Below are positions 10,225 through 22,538 of a stretch of DNA of 64,000 bases, one piece after another. Below the pieces are notes generated by a model, which was not told where the DNA came from, did not search any database, and saw nothing but the letters and a program-made list of their open reading frames with translations. Source of the DNA: Macrotrachela quadricornifera (taxonomy: Eukaryota; Rotifera; Eurotatoria; Philodinida; Philodinidae); assembly GCA_022393335.1 (NCBI GenBank), contig JAJEKB010021601.1, forward strand, positions 2,014,620-2,078,619. Reading direction: 5' to 3'. The position numbers were made by a program, and so were the translations under genes. Positions within the stretch are counted from its first letter, which is position 1; each line of letters begins with the position of its first letter.

Positions 10225-12117
10225 TAGTATCGTACCAATGAATCTTATGTACAACATATAGAACATGACATTGAACAAGTGCAGCTATTGTATTCAGTGT
10301 ATGAACAATTACTAATTAATTATTGCTTTCGTAGAAGCAAAAAACAATTGTATAGTAGCGACTTGTATCTATCTTCAATGAATTTACTTGTCGTGACTTT
10401 AGTACTTAGAATATTATCATTCTGAACGTTACATTGCTGCAGAATAATATTTGAGTTTGTCAACAGCTCACCATATTTTTCCAAAAGTTATAGATTTTTT
10501 ACATTTTTCTATATACCGGGTGTCCCAAAAGTTTTGCAACACTTAGTAATTTCAGAATATCTCACCACAGACAAATGTTAGAACCTTAATTTTTTTTTCA
10601 AAAGATGCGCCGTGAAAAGCTCTACAAGTACTGTAAAAGAAATTCCTATTGACTTACTTTGATGGTGTCTTCTATATCTAAAATGGACAGGTCAGACGAT
10701 GGTGCTATTTCCCACTTTACTTAATTTCATAAAAATATTAAAAAAGGAAATTTTGTTTTGTTAAAAATTTTTTTACTTCACAATAAAAATTTTTTCACAC
10801 AGCTGGGAAAGAGCTTTGGACGGCGCATCTTTTGGAAAAAGAATCAAGGTGTTATCGTTTTTCCAAGCGGAGATATTTGTTAAACAAAAAGGTCTTCCAA
10901 ATATTTTTATTATGCTAAATATGGTAAAATATAGCAGCATTATTCGGTTTGTTCATTTTTAATACAGAAGACGTTATTAGAACAAGTTAACAGGAACTTC
11001 TTGTTACAGATTTTGTAGAACTTTTTACGGCGCATCTTTTGAAAGGAGAAATTAAGATTCGAATATTTTCTTAAGCCAAGAGTTATACGAAATAAAAAAA
11101 TCACAAACATTTTTGAACACTCGGTAGTAGTTTCAGAAAGATTTCTCGTTTTAACCAACTAAAAAAATTATTAGAGCAAGTTAATAGGTACTTGCTCATA
11201 TAGTACTTTGTAGAGCTTTCGACGGCGCATATTTTGGAAAAAGAATCAAGGTGTTATCATTTCCCCAAGCCAAGATATTTGTAAAACAAAAAATACTCTT
11301 TTAAATAATTTCATCAAGTTGGGTACCATGGGAAATAGCATCATCGTCTAACCTGTCCACTTTAGATATGGAAGACACCATCAAAGTAAGTCAATAGGAA
11401 TTTCTTTTACAGTACTTGTAGAGCTTTTCACGGCGCATCTTTTGAAAAAAAAATTAAGGTTCTAACATTTGTCTGTGGTGAGATATTCTGAAATTACTAA
11501 GTGTTGCAAAACTTTTGGGACACCCGGTATTCAAAATTAGTCTCAGTACTGTCTAGCTTGGTCAACAGAAATACAACAGATGGACCTAAAAAATATCATA
11601 AATTGATAATTGCTTCAATTTTTAATCACCGTTCCACAATACGAGAATCTACAACAACGAAAAGCATATTATCATTCAAAAAGCGGAACTAATTATGCAT
11701 TTAAACTACAAATAGCTGGTGATTTTAATCATCAAATAGTACATGTTTTCGAATGTGACCACAGAAGCATACACGATACTACAATCCTGAGAGATATCAG
11801 GATTATTAGAGTACACAGAAGAATCTGCCAAAATTACTGTTGACAAAGGATACATTGGTGAAGAATATGTTATCAATTCCAGGAAGAAACCTCACCGAGA
11901 TGAATTATCCGATAAAGTAAACAACGTCAACTACGTTATCAATAGCGCAAGAGTAGCTATCAACAATATTAATCAATGTCTTGCAACTTATACAATTTTA
12001 TGTGGTTTCTATAGAGAAGCTATCGATGATTTTGATAAGATTGCCAAAATTATACAAGGTATTTCTGCATTATATAATCTAAATTTGAGAAAACATTCTA
12101 TTCCTAAGGATAGCTGA
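10225..12117 (+). pseudogene. DDE_4 (Harbinger/IS5-like) transposase relic, split by an inserted element
   Basis: The reading frame can be followed in pieces. YEQLLINYCFRRSKKQLY and SSMNLLVVTLV come first, then after a frameshift the helix-turn-helix-like segment YHSERYIAAE, a stop, and YLSLSTAHHIFPKVIDFLH up to 10513. The frame resumes beyond the inserted element with SKLVSVLSSLVNRN, QQRKAYYHSKSGTNYAFKLQ, SIHDTTILRD and, after another shift near 11805, ITVDKGYIGEEYV and a C-terminal INSARVAINNIN helix typical of DDE_4 proteins. These proteins cut and paste their own transposon DNA. At least three frameshifts or stops show that it is dead. Confidence 0.8.
10516..11527. mobile_element. 1.0-kb TA-flanked non-autonomous element inserted in the transposase relic
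   Basis: Both ends read CCGGGTGTCCCAAAAGTTTT inward and are flanked by TA, the target duplication of Tc1/mariner-type elements. The inverted arms extend about 200 bp (to GGTGCTATTTCCC on the left and GGGAAATAGCATCATCG on the right). Between them lie three more direct, diverged copies of a block containing GGCGCATCTTTTGGAAAAAG and a following CAAG-AGATATTTGTAAAAC-like stretch, besides one copy in each arm. No open frame encodes a transposase. Confidence 0.9.
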
Positions 12118-12139
12118 TTATAAAGTAGCTGTTTTTCTC

Positions 12140-12566
12140 CAAACTCAAGAACGGAAACAGGTAGAGATTTGCGGTTTTCGCCAATCGGAGAAAGTGACAC
12201 ATGACCGTCTTTTTCTTCTAAATTCGATGAGATTTTGGTTTTCATATGTGATCTTGATAGAGGGAATTCATATTCACAGTTTAAGATATGATTTAAATAA
12301 TTGTCTTCACAGCTTCTAACAATAAGCAAATACAGTTCTCTATTTGCTTTCTCGAAAAATAATGATTTCTCTTGAATTTTCTTACTTTTTGTTAATAATT
12401 TCAACTCAACGACAAAATACTTTCGTACATTTTTGTTAATGTTTTGTAAAAACGATTCATTTTGAATGAACTTATTTTATACAATATAGAAGAAAAAGAT
12501 GGCTACGTGTCATCACCTTCGATTGGTGAAAACCATAAGTCTCTAGCTGTTTTCGTTTATGAATTT
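12140..12566. repeat. Inverted repeat, ~75-bp arms
   Basis: The left arm (12140-12212) holds GAACGGAAACAGGTAGAGA and GACCGTCTTTTTCTTCTA; the right arm (12486-12566) holds the complement (TAGAAGAAAAAGATGGCTAC, TCTCTAGCTGTTTTCGTT). The centre is about 270 bp and non-coding. Probably an old MITE. The minus-strand frame at 12009-12404 crosses its left arm and the transposase relic and is not considered a gene. Confidence 0.65.
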
Positions 12567-14129
12567 TTCAAAAAATAGTCACACGTACGGAATTTCTCGA
12601 TAGACTGTATATTAGGATTATTCTAGACATTATTATACCTGTTTATGTGTAGAATCTTAGATCAAAATTCGCTCATTTAATTTTGTCGGAGATGTTATGC
12701 TCTTGGACGAACAGCTAGTATAACAGTTACATCTCGAAAATAAAAACATGAGGGAATGAATCATTTCAATTTTCTCATACCTCATAGAAATCTACTGACG
12801 AGCTACAAACAGAATGAAAACAGCTCGTACATGTAGGAAGATTTTCTTATTAGGTGTTTCAACATATGTAATTCATATTGGAGACAAATCAACGGTAGAT
12901 TGATCCGTATAATGTGAGTTATACCAGTAGTATTTGCCAGTGATAGAAAAAAACCCGATGGCACACCGGCAATCAACTCGAGGTAGAACGAATAAATGTG
13001 CAGCATGAGAACAGAAATGCCGATCAAAAGTTAGAAAAAATGTGAATACATTATTTGTGAAGACAGCAAACAGTTTTTTTTTTAACAACAGAAATCAAAT
13101 CCTTTCAATTTTTCTTTAAAGACAGTACTGTTTGCCAAATTGTTCGTTCTAAAAGTTTTTAAATTTTTTTTTGCAATTTTACTTCCAACTCTATTTGCTT
13201 TCATTTTATTAAAGTTACATTTTGACAATGCAAACAAGCCTCAGTAGTATTTATCACAGACACCTTTGAAATGAAATTCTTATAAGTGTTTATTGAGCAT
13301 CAATAATGACACAGCACTTTTTCAACGAAATATATTAAGAAGCAGCAGTTGTATTCTTACTTCCTGTTTGCTCCCATAATTTCTACTAGTTGAGTAGCAG
13401 TTTCTTAAACAAGAGAAGAAAGCTTACTACTTAGGTCAAATAATTATTACTCTCTTATCTAAAGAAAGGTCACTTCATTAGTTTGTTCTGCTGGTGAAAT
13501 TTACCGATTTTTTAAAGAACTGTGAAATTTACCAATATTCCTCAACCAAGTCAAAATAGAATCCAATCGGTGATAAAAAATCGTGTGGTAACGAGTGATT
13601 ATTTTTTCTATTTGCATTAAAACTGTCTAAATTTGCCATAACACCTTTTTCGAAAAGACAGTCATAGATAACAAAATACAAATCTATTTTTTCTACATGT
13701 TTTCTTATACTTTGCTTTAGTTCCTCAGATTAGATTAAAAAGAACTCTACAGAGTTCCTTTCATCGACTAGTACTAGAGTATGTAACTTTTCAGTGCTAT
13801 TATTTATTTCATCTTGTTAAAAAACCCATCACGTATATATGGCTATTCACTAGGTTGCACGTTAAATACCAATAGTTGTAGAATATGGTGACAGTTATCG
13901 TCATCCATCGGCTTCCTTGGTAACTCAGATTCTACTGTGTTGCTAAGTATAGTTGATTGTTCTCTCTCGCTATTTTTCTCTTATCTCAATGGAATGATTA
14001 TTCTGGCCTTCTATTTCTCTCTCTTTTCCGCTTAATGATATGAAATGTCATCAAATCTTGTTAATCATTCACTTACGGGATGCTACCTACCTTTCTTATC
14101 GCGTCTATCCTATCCCAAGTAAGCAAAAA
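12567..14129. other. Intergenic, no feature recognised
   Basis: Short open frames near 12.8-13.1 kb have no family resemblance and no splice support. Nothing else is supported. Confidence 0.35.
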
Positions 14130-14650
14130 ATAAAGGAAGACGACCAACACGGCTAGTCCGAAATGTTGGCAATATCCGTCAAGTCTAGTCTGAGATGTCT
14201 AGCACTTCCATCATGGCTAGCCACTTTTTGAAGAAATTTTCTGGAAACACATCTAAACTAGTCCAGAATGTCCTTGAATTCAGTCATATCTAGTCGATTT
14301 TGTTCGTTGATCCTGCCCAGACTAGTCGCGAGATTAAAAAAGAAGGTGAAAGGTGAATTTGAACATCCAACCCTACAGTATTCGAAACCTGACAGGCATC
14401 CTTACGACAGACTAAGACACTCAGATAGACTACCGTCAGTTTATACAGTCTCAATCATAAAATGACTCTCGCCCATCCATTAGACAATCAGAGATGATTC
14501 AATGTCAAATAACTTTAACTCATCTGAAACGTCATTAATAATAGTCAAGACTAGTCCGAAATGTGTTCTGTACACGTCGTGACTAGTTATTTTTTAAAGA
14601 CTGTGTCGCCCATTCTAGTTTAGACTAATCTGAAAAACTCTAAACAACCC
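14130..14650. repeat. Array of degenerate ACTAGTC words
   Basis: The palindromic word ACTAGT and close variants (CTAGTCC, TCTAGTC, GGCTAGCC, CTAGTTT) recur about a dozen times, often followed by GAAATGT (GGCTAGTCCGAAATGT near 14152; GACTAGTCCGAAATGT near 14550). Spacing is irregular, so this is not a simple tandem repeat. Clear terminal repeats could not be fixed. Confidence 0.6.
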
Positions 14651-16214
14651 ATCCACTTTCTTTGAGCTAAGTTGTCCCATTAATTTGTTTAAACTGATTA
14701 ATAATGGAAAGTGAAAGAAGTAGAACGTAAAAAAAAAAATTTTTCAACATTCTTATCATTCAGTAAAAATAGTCGATGAATAATCAGGTGCATTATTTAC
14801 AACATGGATTAGATAATAAAATAACAATCATTTTAATGTCTGTCTTGTACTGAAATTATCGCAGATTAATGATGAATAAGCATGATCTGTTGTAGTATGT
14901 TTACGGAGATGAATGACATCTCTTGATTTTATATTGAAATGATGTCGATTGTCATCGATGTTATTGATATTTTTGTGTCTAGCTAGAACGACAATAAGAG
15001 TGTGTCATAATCAGTAGCTACATCAAAGATAAACATTATGCTTTTTTTTAATAGTATCTATGAATTTTTTGGAAAGAAAAAACGCCGAGAGTAAAAATTA
15101 TCGAAAGGGCTATTAATGCAGCTTCACTACACACTATTCATGCATAAGAGCTAGGTATGGATGCTGCTGCAGATTATTCATGAAATGACGATGAAAGAGT
15201 GCGTTGAAGCTGCACTAACAGCACTTCCGATATTTTTTTCATTCGGCAGCTTTTTATTTCAGCGCTTTTTCATTCTACATTGCATATCTCTGTCTTGATA
15301 TTTCTTATCATATTTTATATTTCTACACATTGAAAATGTAAGAATACAGGGAGACATAGCAAGCAAAAGTAGGTACGAAAATCGATATTTATCTCGTGGT
15401 CAAGAGTGTTAATTTATTTATATTAAAATTATTAGACGTACTAAATTTAAAAATAATTAAAAAACAATTCAGATTCTTTTATATCATAATTTTATGTTAA
15501 TTTATTTTAAATGGAAATTCTAAAAATTTGAAATTTAAGATTAAACGATGTGGGCGGGAATGACCATTTTTTGTCCCAATTCTTTTTTAAACTTTTAACC
15601 TTCTAAAAAGTATCAGAAGATTATTACAAATGTTTTATACCACTTAATCTTGCATCATTTTCTAGTTAAGACCCCTTTGACAACTCTCCTAGGGTCCACT
15701 TCACAGTGAACAGTCAGGCGATAAAATCAACTTTCGAGATTTAAACACGTATTGTGGCTAACATTGGAGATTCTGTGATTCTGCATTCACCTGCAACTCG
15801 AATAATGATTGACAGGAAGTATCTGTTAAGTTGCAGCCACCATAAAGTACGTAAAATAGGTAAATACTACTAATAGCACCATATAAGTGAAATGTGCGTC
15901 TTATGCTAATGATTCAGTTACATCCGATAGTTATTATGTAGCTATACACCATTATGTATTTACTATATAGTGTAGACCGTTAAGACTTTTTGAAGTTCAT
16001 TAGGTTATAATAAGATCAAAAGCTTACCATCAGCATAGTGCAAAATAGCCACTGGCCCACAATGCAGCTCGTTTGCCAGATTCTGCAGGTGTTTGAATTC
16101 AACTCTTAATTTATCGTTTGATAGAACGTGTCATGATCTATCTTCAATAGATTTGCTAAGATGGGCTGTTGGACTCTTATCGAGATATTCGATTTTTCGG
16201 GACATGTTGTGATA

Positions 16215-16545
16215 CAACGCCGTGGTCCTTCTCAGGTTCACCTGAAAACTCAACTTTGGGATTTTGACTTGAAATTTTGTGGAGAGAGTGGTCTCAATAA
16301 AACTAGTCGATCTTGAAAATTTCAAATTTCTTGGTTGCTTCTATTCTTACATATAGACACTTAACATTTTGCACTATATGTTATGTGAAAAAGAGTACTT
16401 TTTCTTGTACTCGTATCTCGAAATAGAAGGAACTCAAAGATCTGAAACTTTCAGAATAAACTAGTTTCATTAAGATCTTTCTCTGTGCAAAGCTTCAAGT
16501 CGAAATTTGAAAAGCGATTTTTTAAACGTACCTGAGGAGAACCAC
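16215..16545. repeat. Foldback of family FB-A, nested
   Basis: The left arm has CGTGGTCCTTCTCAGGT, GACTTGAAATTTTGTG and TGGTCTCAATAAAACTAGT; the right arm has ACTAGTTTCATTAAGATC, CAAGTCGAAATTTG and CCTGAGGAGAACCACG. These correspond in order to landmarks of the 1079-1636 element, with more divergence. Confidence 0.7.
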
Positions 16546-16793
16546 GACTTTTTGCTAAAAAATGCCATATAAATTAAATTTTTCGACAGAAATAAGCTAA
16601 AAGTACGCACTCTTTTTAGAATATTCATAGCTCATTAAAGCCTACATAATGCACACAGTCTCGATTCAAAAGCGATTTGATAATTAGAAATTGCACTTGA
16701 CCTCCTTTTTTTTGTCTACTGTAAGGCGATGGGGAGTGGGTTCAGTTTTCAACCCCTAAACACTTTAACACTCTGTTTTAGATTGTGTTTTAC

Positions 16794-17109
16794 AAAAACC
16801 GAGTCGACCTATGTATATTTCAACGAAATCTGATAAATTTTATTTTTCTCGAAAAATTTATCCCAGGCCTCCTTCAGGAATCCGTCGAAAGAACGAATTT
16901 AATAAAAAGATTACTCTTATCGTACAATTAATGTTCTCCTGTATTTTTTCAGCATTTTAATAGTTCTGAATTGGTTTTATATAATCAGATTGATGTTTTA
17001 ATAAATTTATTTTTTGACGGATCTGTGAAGGAGGTCCGGGATAAATTTTTCGAGAAAAATAAAATTTATCAGATTTCGTTGAAATATATATAGATCGGCT
17101 CAGTTTTTT
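16794..17109. repeat. Nested inverted repeat, ~100-bp arms
   Basis: TTTCAACGAAATCTGATAAA and TTCTCGAAAAATTTATCCC on the left are mirrored by GGGATAAATTTTTCGAGAA and TTTATCAGATTTCGTTGAAA on the right. The spacer is about 120 bp. Confidence 0.75.
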
Positions 17110-18487
17110 TACACTGATTTCAAATATACGATTTGTTTCAATTGAAAGTAGAATAACTGTCACCAAATCAACCAAATAGAAGTGAAAAATAGAGATTTTA
17201 GGTAGTCGTTAGTAGTATTTGACGATTTAGAAAAAATCATACATCTGCTTTTTTATTTAAAAACCGCATCAAACTGTATATGTGGCTCCTTAATTTCCAA
17301 TCATTTAGTGGCACGAAAAAGCTGTCCAAAACGATGACTTATACCTATCTATGAGATGTTTTTTCTAACTATATCGAACATTTCGATTGCTTATGTTTTG
17401 TTTTTACTACTGAATGAATCTGAAATGGATAAAGAAACCATTTGTGCACATTTGGGAATCTTTTGAAAGGAAAAAAAACTATGTTTTTATATGTAAATGG
17501 GTTAATATATAAAATATATGTGACGGTAGCATTATAGTCTGTTCAGCAGTAAAGTACGTTTTTCAGGTACAAAACTCAACTTAATCGAAATATAAGTACG
17601 ATATTCATGATCAGCACACAAAATCGCATATGGATTATATGCTTCTGGTTATATTTAAAAAACTTTTTTTTTACGATCCTAGGGGAGACCTCTGGAATGA
17701 ACATCAGGAGGGTCGTCGAAGGGGAGTCTTAACTAGGAAATACTGCAAGGCAAAGTGGTATAAAACACTTCTAATAATTCTTCAATACTGTTTAGAGGGT
17801 TAAAAGTTTAAAAAAATTTCAGACAAAATATGGTCATTCCCGCCCACATTTTTTCAATGAAGAAAAGGTAATTTAATTGTTAGTTGAAGATACAATGATT
17901 TAAATTTAAGCCAAACCATGATACGAAAATACCTAATTTCTTTTTAATTTAAATAGTTTTTTACTTTTGCGTTTGAAATTTATTGTTTTAATGCAAGTGA
18001 TTACTTTTAGTTGATAATATTTAAACGATATTCCACCAAAAAATAGAAAATTTTTTTAAAATTTATTTTGTTTAAATGATCTTGTATTCTCTAAAACATA
18101 ATATTTTATTCATATGAGAACATGAAAAAAAGATTTTTTAAGTAAAACTATGAGATAACATCTTAGAATGATTATAAACATGTAGAAATTGATCTTTTGA
18201 TCATATAGCTCAATGATCTAAACGATGAATAAATGATCGATTGTATGTATACTCGGATCTAAGATTCATCCTTGTAGATTTTTATTCAAGTTAGTGTAGA
18301 CTCGTCCACTACATAATGCTAGAACTCGTCCTATGTACCATCCGTGATGTCTTTACTTTTTCAGCTTTAAATCATTGTTGAACAAGATATGGCCATGTTA
18401 TTTATGCAAACAATGACAGGTACATAAGTATCGCTCCCATCTGTTGCAGGCCGTAACAAACATATGTGGAAATCCCTATTTTATCAG

Positions 18488-19050
18488 CAGTGGGCAGATT
18501 TCCAAAAAAGTAAATTTCCGAAATGACTGAAATTTCTTCTAATTTTTGCAGTAGAGATCCTCAAATCTACGCGTATTCTAGCATATGTATACCGTATAAA
18601 CATGGAAATTTCCTAGTAATTACCGAAATTACTAAAATTTCTTCTATTCTCTGGGGTAGGGATCCTCAAATCTAGGTTTATTTTATCCTATCTATACCGT
18701 ATCAACATAAAAATTATAGTAATTTCCTAGTGATTACCGAAATTACTGAAATATCTTCTATTTTGTGGGGTAGAGGTCCTTGAACAGATAGTTTTTTTGT
18801 TTATATGCATATGACATAATTATGGGAATTTCCGAGTAATTCCCATAGTTTCTTGATAATTTTTTTTGTGATACATTTGTGTTTTGTGAAAGAGCGGGGA
18901 GATTTCCAAATATTAGGCGTAATTTCTTTCGTTTAATACGAAGTATAGAAATTTTCTGGAAACTTCCTCTCAGAGGGATTTATGCCTTTTATTAGTACAT
19001 GGAAATTTTGGTATTTTCGGAAATTTCCTTTTTTGGAAATCTGAACCTTT
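18488..19050. mobile_element. Inverted-repeat element filled with GGAAATTTCC-type words and ~110-bp tandem units
   Basis: The ends match as inverted repeats (CAGATTTCCAAAAAAGTAAA on the left; complement of TTTCCTTTTTTGGAAATCTG on the right). Inside, a unit of about 106-113 bp repeats roughly three times, marked by GTAGAGATCC, GTAGGGATCC and GTAGAGGTCC at about 18551, 18657 and 18770. Each unit has AATTTCCTAGTAATTACCGA-like and GAAATTTCTTC words. No coding sequence was seen. Confidence 0.75.
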
Positions 19051-19887
19051 CTCATGATAGGTGCAAGATAAACTCGAATTAGTCATGGCCAAGACTTCTC
19101 TGCCGAAACAGTTTATAGAGAACAAAAGGAAATATGCAAGTATTATCTTTTTAGATACATTATTAAGAACAAATCGGCATGTCAAACGGTGGCAACGACT
19201 CTACAATGCATGGTAATGTTACCTTTTTGATCTAAGCACCCTGCTCAGCTAAAATATACCATACTTGACTAAAGTTGTGCCGAAAATTTCTCAAATATGT
19301 AGCAAAGAAACTTATTCGCTGAAAATTTTTTTACAGATTCTCGTATATTTCCCATCCATCATTTTCTTTCGGGCGAGTAGTTCGCCAGGAATATGAACTT
19401 TTTAAGAATCCCTCTCATTGAAGAGCTCTTTTATATTAGTGCGTTACCATATCTTTCAATCTTTCTAGAGCCGTCACAGTTCGAGGAAATGAAATGAGAA
19501 TTGTAACCCCCCCCCCCCACCCTCACCTCGCAATAAAAAGCCTCGGATTTTCTAAACTGGAAAAGAAAAGAAAGTTCATACGGGGTCTTACTATTTGAGA
19601 TCTTAAGGTTTTATTGATAAGATGATTAGAAAATCTTATATTAAACTTTATTTTTCGTTATCTTTTCAGTTATAAAAATAAAACAAAAATTATTTGAATA
19701 TCACAATATACATTTACATCTAGTATACAAAAATACTAATCTTTTTCCCCCCATACTTCCAACAATTTCAGCTGTTTACCACCTGTTTTCAAAGGTATTT
19801 GTGTATGCTGTCCGTTCGCTGAAACTGCTTCCTGTACAGTACAGTTTTCCATATCATCACTCTCGTGGTCGATTTGAATTTCGACTA

Positions 19888-20075
19888 CTCTCTAAAAAAA
19901 AGAGAAATTTCGAAGAGCCCTCCGAAAAGATTCTGGTAGTGTGTAGTCCGCCGAACCTTTAAAAGGTTCTGTCGAATTTTTTATCCTTTTTTTGAGATTT
20001 TGGACACATTTGGAGTCTTTTAAAAATCTACAGAACCTTTTTGGGGGATTTTGCAAAACTCCTTTTTTTAGAGAG
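19888..20075. mobile_element. 188-bp TA-flanked MITE
   Basis: Ends are CTCTCTAAAAAAAAGAG and the complement of CTTTTTTTAGAGAG, each bordered by TA, consistent with a Tc1/mariner-type target duplication. Internal short palindromes include CCTTTAAAAGG. The minus-strand frame across it is an artefact. Confidence 0.8.
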
Positions 20076-20149
20076 TACTTTACTAGGATCGTAAACATAG
20101 CTAGATAATGTTCGAAGGGTCACAATCGATAAATCGGATCAAATATATC

Positions 20150-21950
20150 CCATTTCTATAAATCCTTTCTTCAGATCGATCGATATTAGCGTTCGTTTCT
20201 ATGCTTCCTACGCGAAATGTGCGCAAATAATTCTGGATTGAGAGGCATTAAGTTCTAGTCGGCTTTGAGAACCATTCTTGCCTAGAAATTCTTCAGTTGC
20301 ACTGAAGTAATGCTGCTTGACAGTTGAAAAAGCGTGAGTATCCAATATCTGCAAGTATTGGGTGCACCCTTTGAGGATAATTGTCAAAACAACACGTTTT
20401 TGACGTAGACTTTGTTTTGTTTGTGGTGTTAAATGAGATTTGCATGAGTCAGTGATCAGTAATTTCGGGTTACCGTCTTTAACCTAAAACACATACCTAG
20501 TTAGGAGAAAGCAGTGTACTCAACTAATCTTGATATACTAGTGTAATTGCTAATTTTGTATGTTGGTTTAATTCTCTCCTCTGCATCTAACTACTTCACA
20601 TCGTAAAAATCAAAGATAAAGTACTAATCCATTAATACAGACTTACTGTAAAAGATTAATCTTAGAAACTTACTCGAGAATGCCAATGATCGATGAATTC
20701 TTTCATACTTTTCGTATTAATTACCACTTTCGAAGCAAAGAAGACCTTCGCGTGCTTCGAATGTTCACTGATTTGTCTTATGTAGCACACGACCCTTGTC
20801 CCTGAACAATAAAATTGGTCCAACTCGATCATTTCCTTCGGGAAAGACCGTGAGAATGACAGTTACAAAACGCTATAATACAAAATTAAAGTTACATTAA
20901 GATTAACGAATTAGTCTTCATTTATTTTCAACTATGTCATCAGCATAAAAATATTCTAAATTAGTTTATAAAACTCACTTTTGAACTGATTGAATTTTCA
21001 ACTTCATGATCAACATTCACACAGTTCACAGTTCGACCGCTTTGGTCTCCAAAAAGAGACAATGGTGATTCGTCAAAATTACACACATCTTTAAATGTAA
21101 GCATGCCCACATTACTTCTTTTGGATTCCAAGCACTTGCTTTCATTAGATTCTGATTTCTTTTAGAACGTTGTAGAGATAGATTACGTCTTAACATAAAC
21201 CTTCAATACCATTTGATGGATGGTGCTTCATGATCCCATGCAATAGATAAATTTCCACCTTGTCGAACTAGTTGTTTGAATGCAATCCTTTCACGTCGAG
21301 TTTCATTCGATGTAATATCTTATGTAGGAGGCGTTCGTGGTTCTTCGAACCATCTTATCAAACGATCATCTAAATCACAATATTTAAGTCTCTTTCGGTG
21401 TTTTCCTAAAATGAGCACAGTATGTAAATATGTAATTGAACGATTCGATAAATAGAAATTATAGAAATTAGTGAACATTTATTGATCAGCAGCTTACCTC
21501 GTTTCGATGATTGAAGATTCTTCCATTCTTCTTTACTCATTCAGATGATTGAAATCTTGTGCATCCCATATTTTTTGCTGTTAAATGTTTATTATGTGAG
21601 TTCTTATAATTTTTTATTACTGCAAGTTTTTCCCATGATGGGCCATGCTTTACGTTTGCGTTTTTGTGATGGTGTACTACCAGCTTCATTACCATAAGAT
21701 GAAACTGTGGCAGAAGATTTTTGAATCGAAACATTAAGCATAAGAATTTCAATATCTTCTAGCGATGGAGCATCAGGATCATTTGAATTTATGCATAAAT
21801 GATCGAGTTGGACCAATTCATTTTACTATTCATCAACCATAGAAGTGATTTCATAATTACTATCATCTTCACCTCATGAAGATGAAGTTTCATGACAATT
21901 AAGAGCAGCTGGCATCAAGAGATACGAATTGTCATTGTTGTTGTTCATCG
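20150..21950 (-). pseudogene. Pogo/Tigger-like (DDE_1) transposase relic with introns
   Basis: Read on the minus strand, an Asn-rich start (MNNNNDNSYLLM near 21948) is broken by two stops. It is followed by VQLDHLCINSNDPDAPSLED and a basic segment, then IRWFEEPRTPPT and ERIAFKQLVRQGG. The catalytic part begins FDESPLSLFGDQSGRTVNC, continues after an intron (GTGAGT...TATAG) with RFVTVILTVFPEGNDRVGP, then KEFIDHWHSR, and after another intron KLLITDSCKSHLTPQTK and GCTQYLQILDTHAFSTVK. The Asp in the DES and TDS motifs and the QYLQ-LD motif fit DDE_1 transposases of the pogo group. Several stops and at least two frameshifts mark it as inactive. Confidence 0.72.
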
Positions 21951-22538
21951 TGATTATTCGATCTAGAACAGTATAGAAATATAAACTTCATGAAGATATT
22001 CATGGACTATGATTCTTTCTCGATGAACTAACCATTGATGTTAACGATCATTCATATAAACATACAGCGAGCCTTTCTATATAGTTTATGAGAAGGGAAT
22101 AAAGATGGCACTACATTGTAGATATATATCCATATTTAAAGAAAGAAGGACAATAATTTATTTTATGTTTCTACAATCAGTGCAGAGACACAATATAAAG
22201 CCCGGTCCTTCTAATACATCGATCATTCGTGAGATTTTTGGAGGCCTTCTAGTTATGGAGACCCTTTTAATCAGGGAGAGCCTTCTATTGCAGGATGGGA
22301 TTTATTTTAGTCTAGATCCGAGGATAGTGCGGACATTTTTCACTTATTTTTTGCTCATCTAAGTCATTGTTTCATAGGTATACCGTGTAGAAATAACAGA
22401 TGTCAGATTTGAGAGAGATAATATTTTTACTGAATATAACTATCCAGTAGCTGCACGATACATATCACTATAGATTTCTTTCTCAATCTTCAAATAGAAA
22501 TAAATACTGAACTTGAAAACACATATTGAAAATAGATA

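Larger units (their letters stand above)
15548..17849. mobile_element. 2.3-kb element with ~160-bp terminal inverted repeats, containing nested elements
   Basis: The left end reads ATGTGGGCGGGAATGACCAT and the right end carries its complement (ATGGTCATTCCCGCCCACAT). Matching continues inward through ACTTTTAACC and GTTTTATACCACTT on the left against AAGTGGTATAAAAC and GGTTAAAAGT on the right. No transposase was found inside. Two smaller foldbacks (16215-16545 and 16794-17109) sit within it, so it is a composite. Confidence 0.85.

Noticed and set aside
12009..12404. 131-codon minus-strand open frame
   Set aside because: It is antisense to the transposase relic and runs into an inverted-repeat arm; no family resemblance.
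19507..19519. Poly-C run as a telomere-like or regulatory motif
   Set aside because: A single homopolymer run without TGTGGG-type repetition; may even be a sequencing artefact.
22105..22362. 5' exon of the adducin-like gene (85-codon open frame)
   Set aside because: No adducin N-terminal motif and no donor in a matching phase to the exon at 23349.
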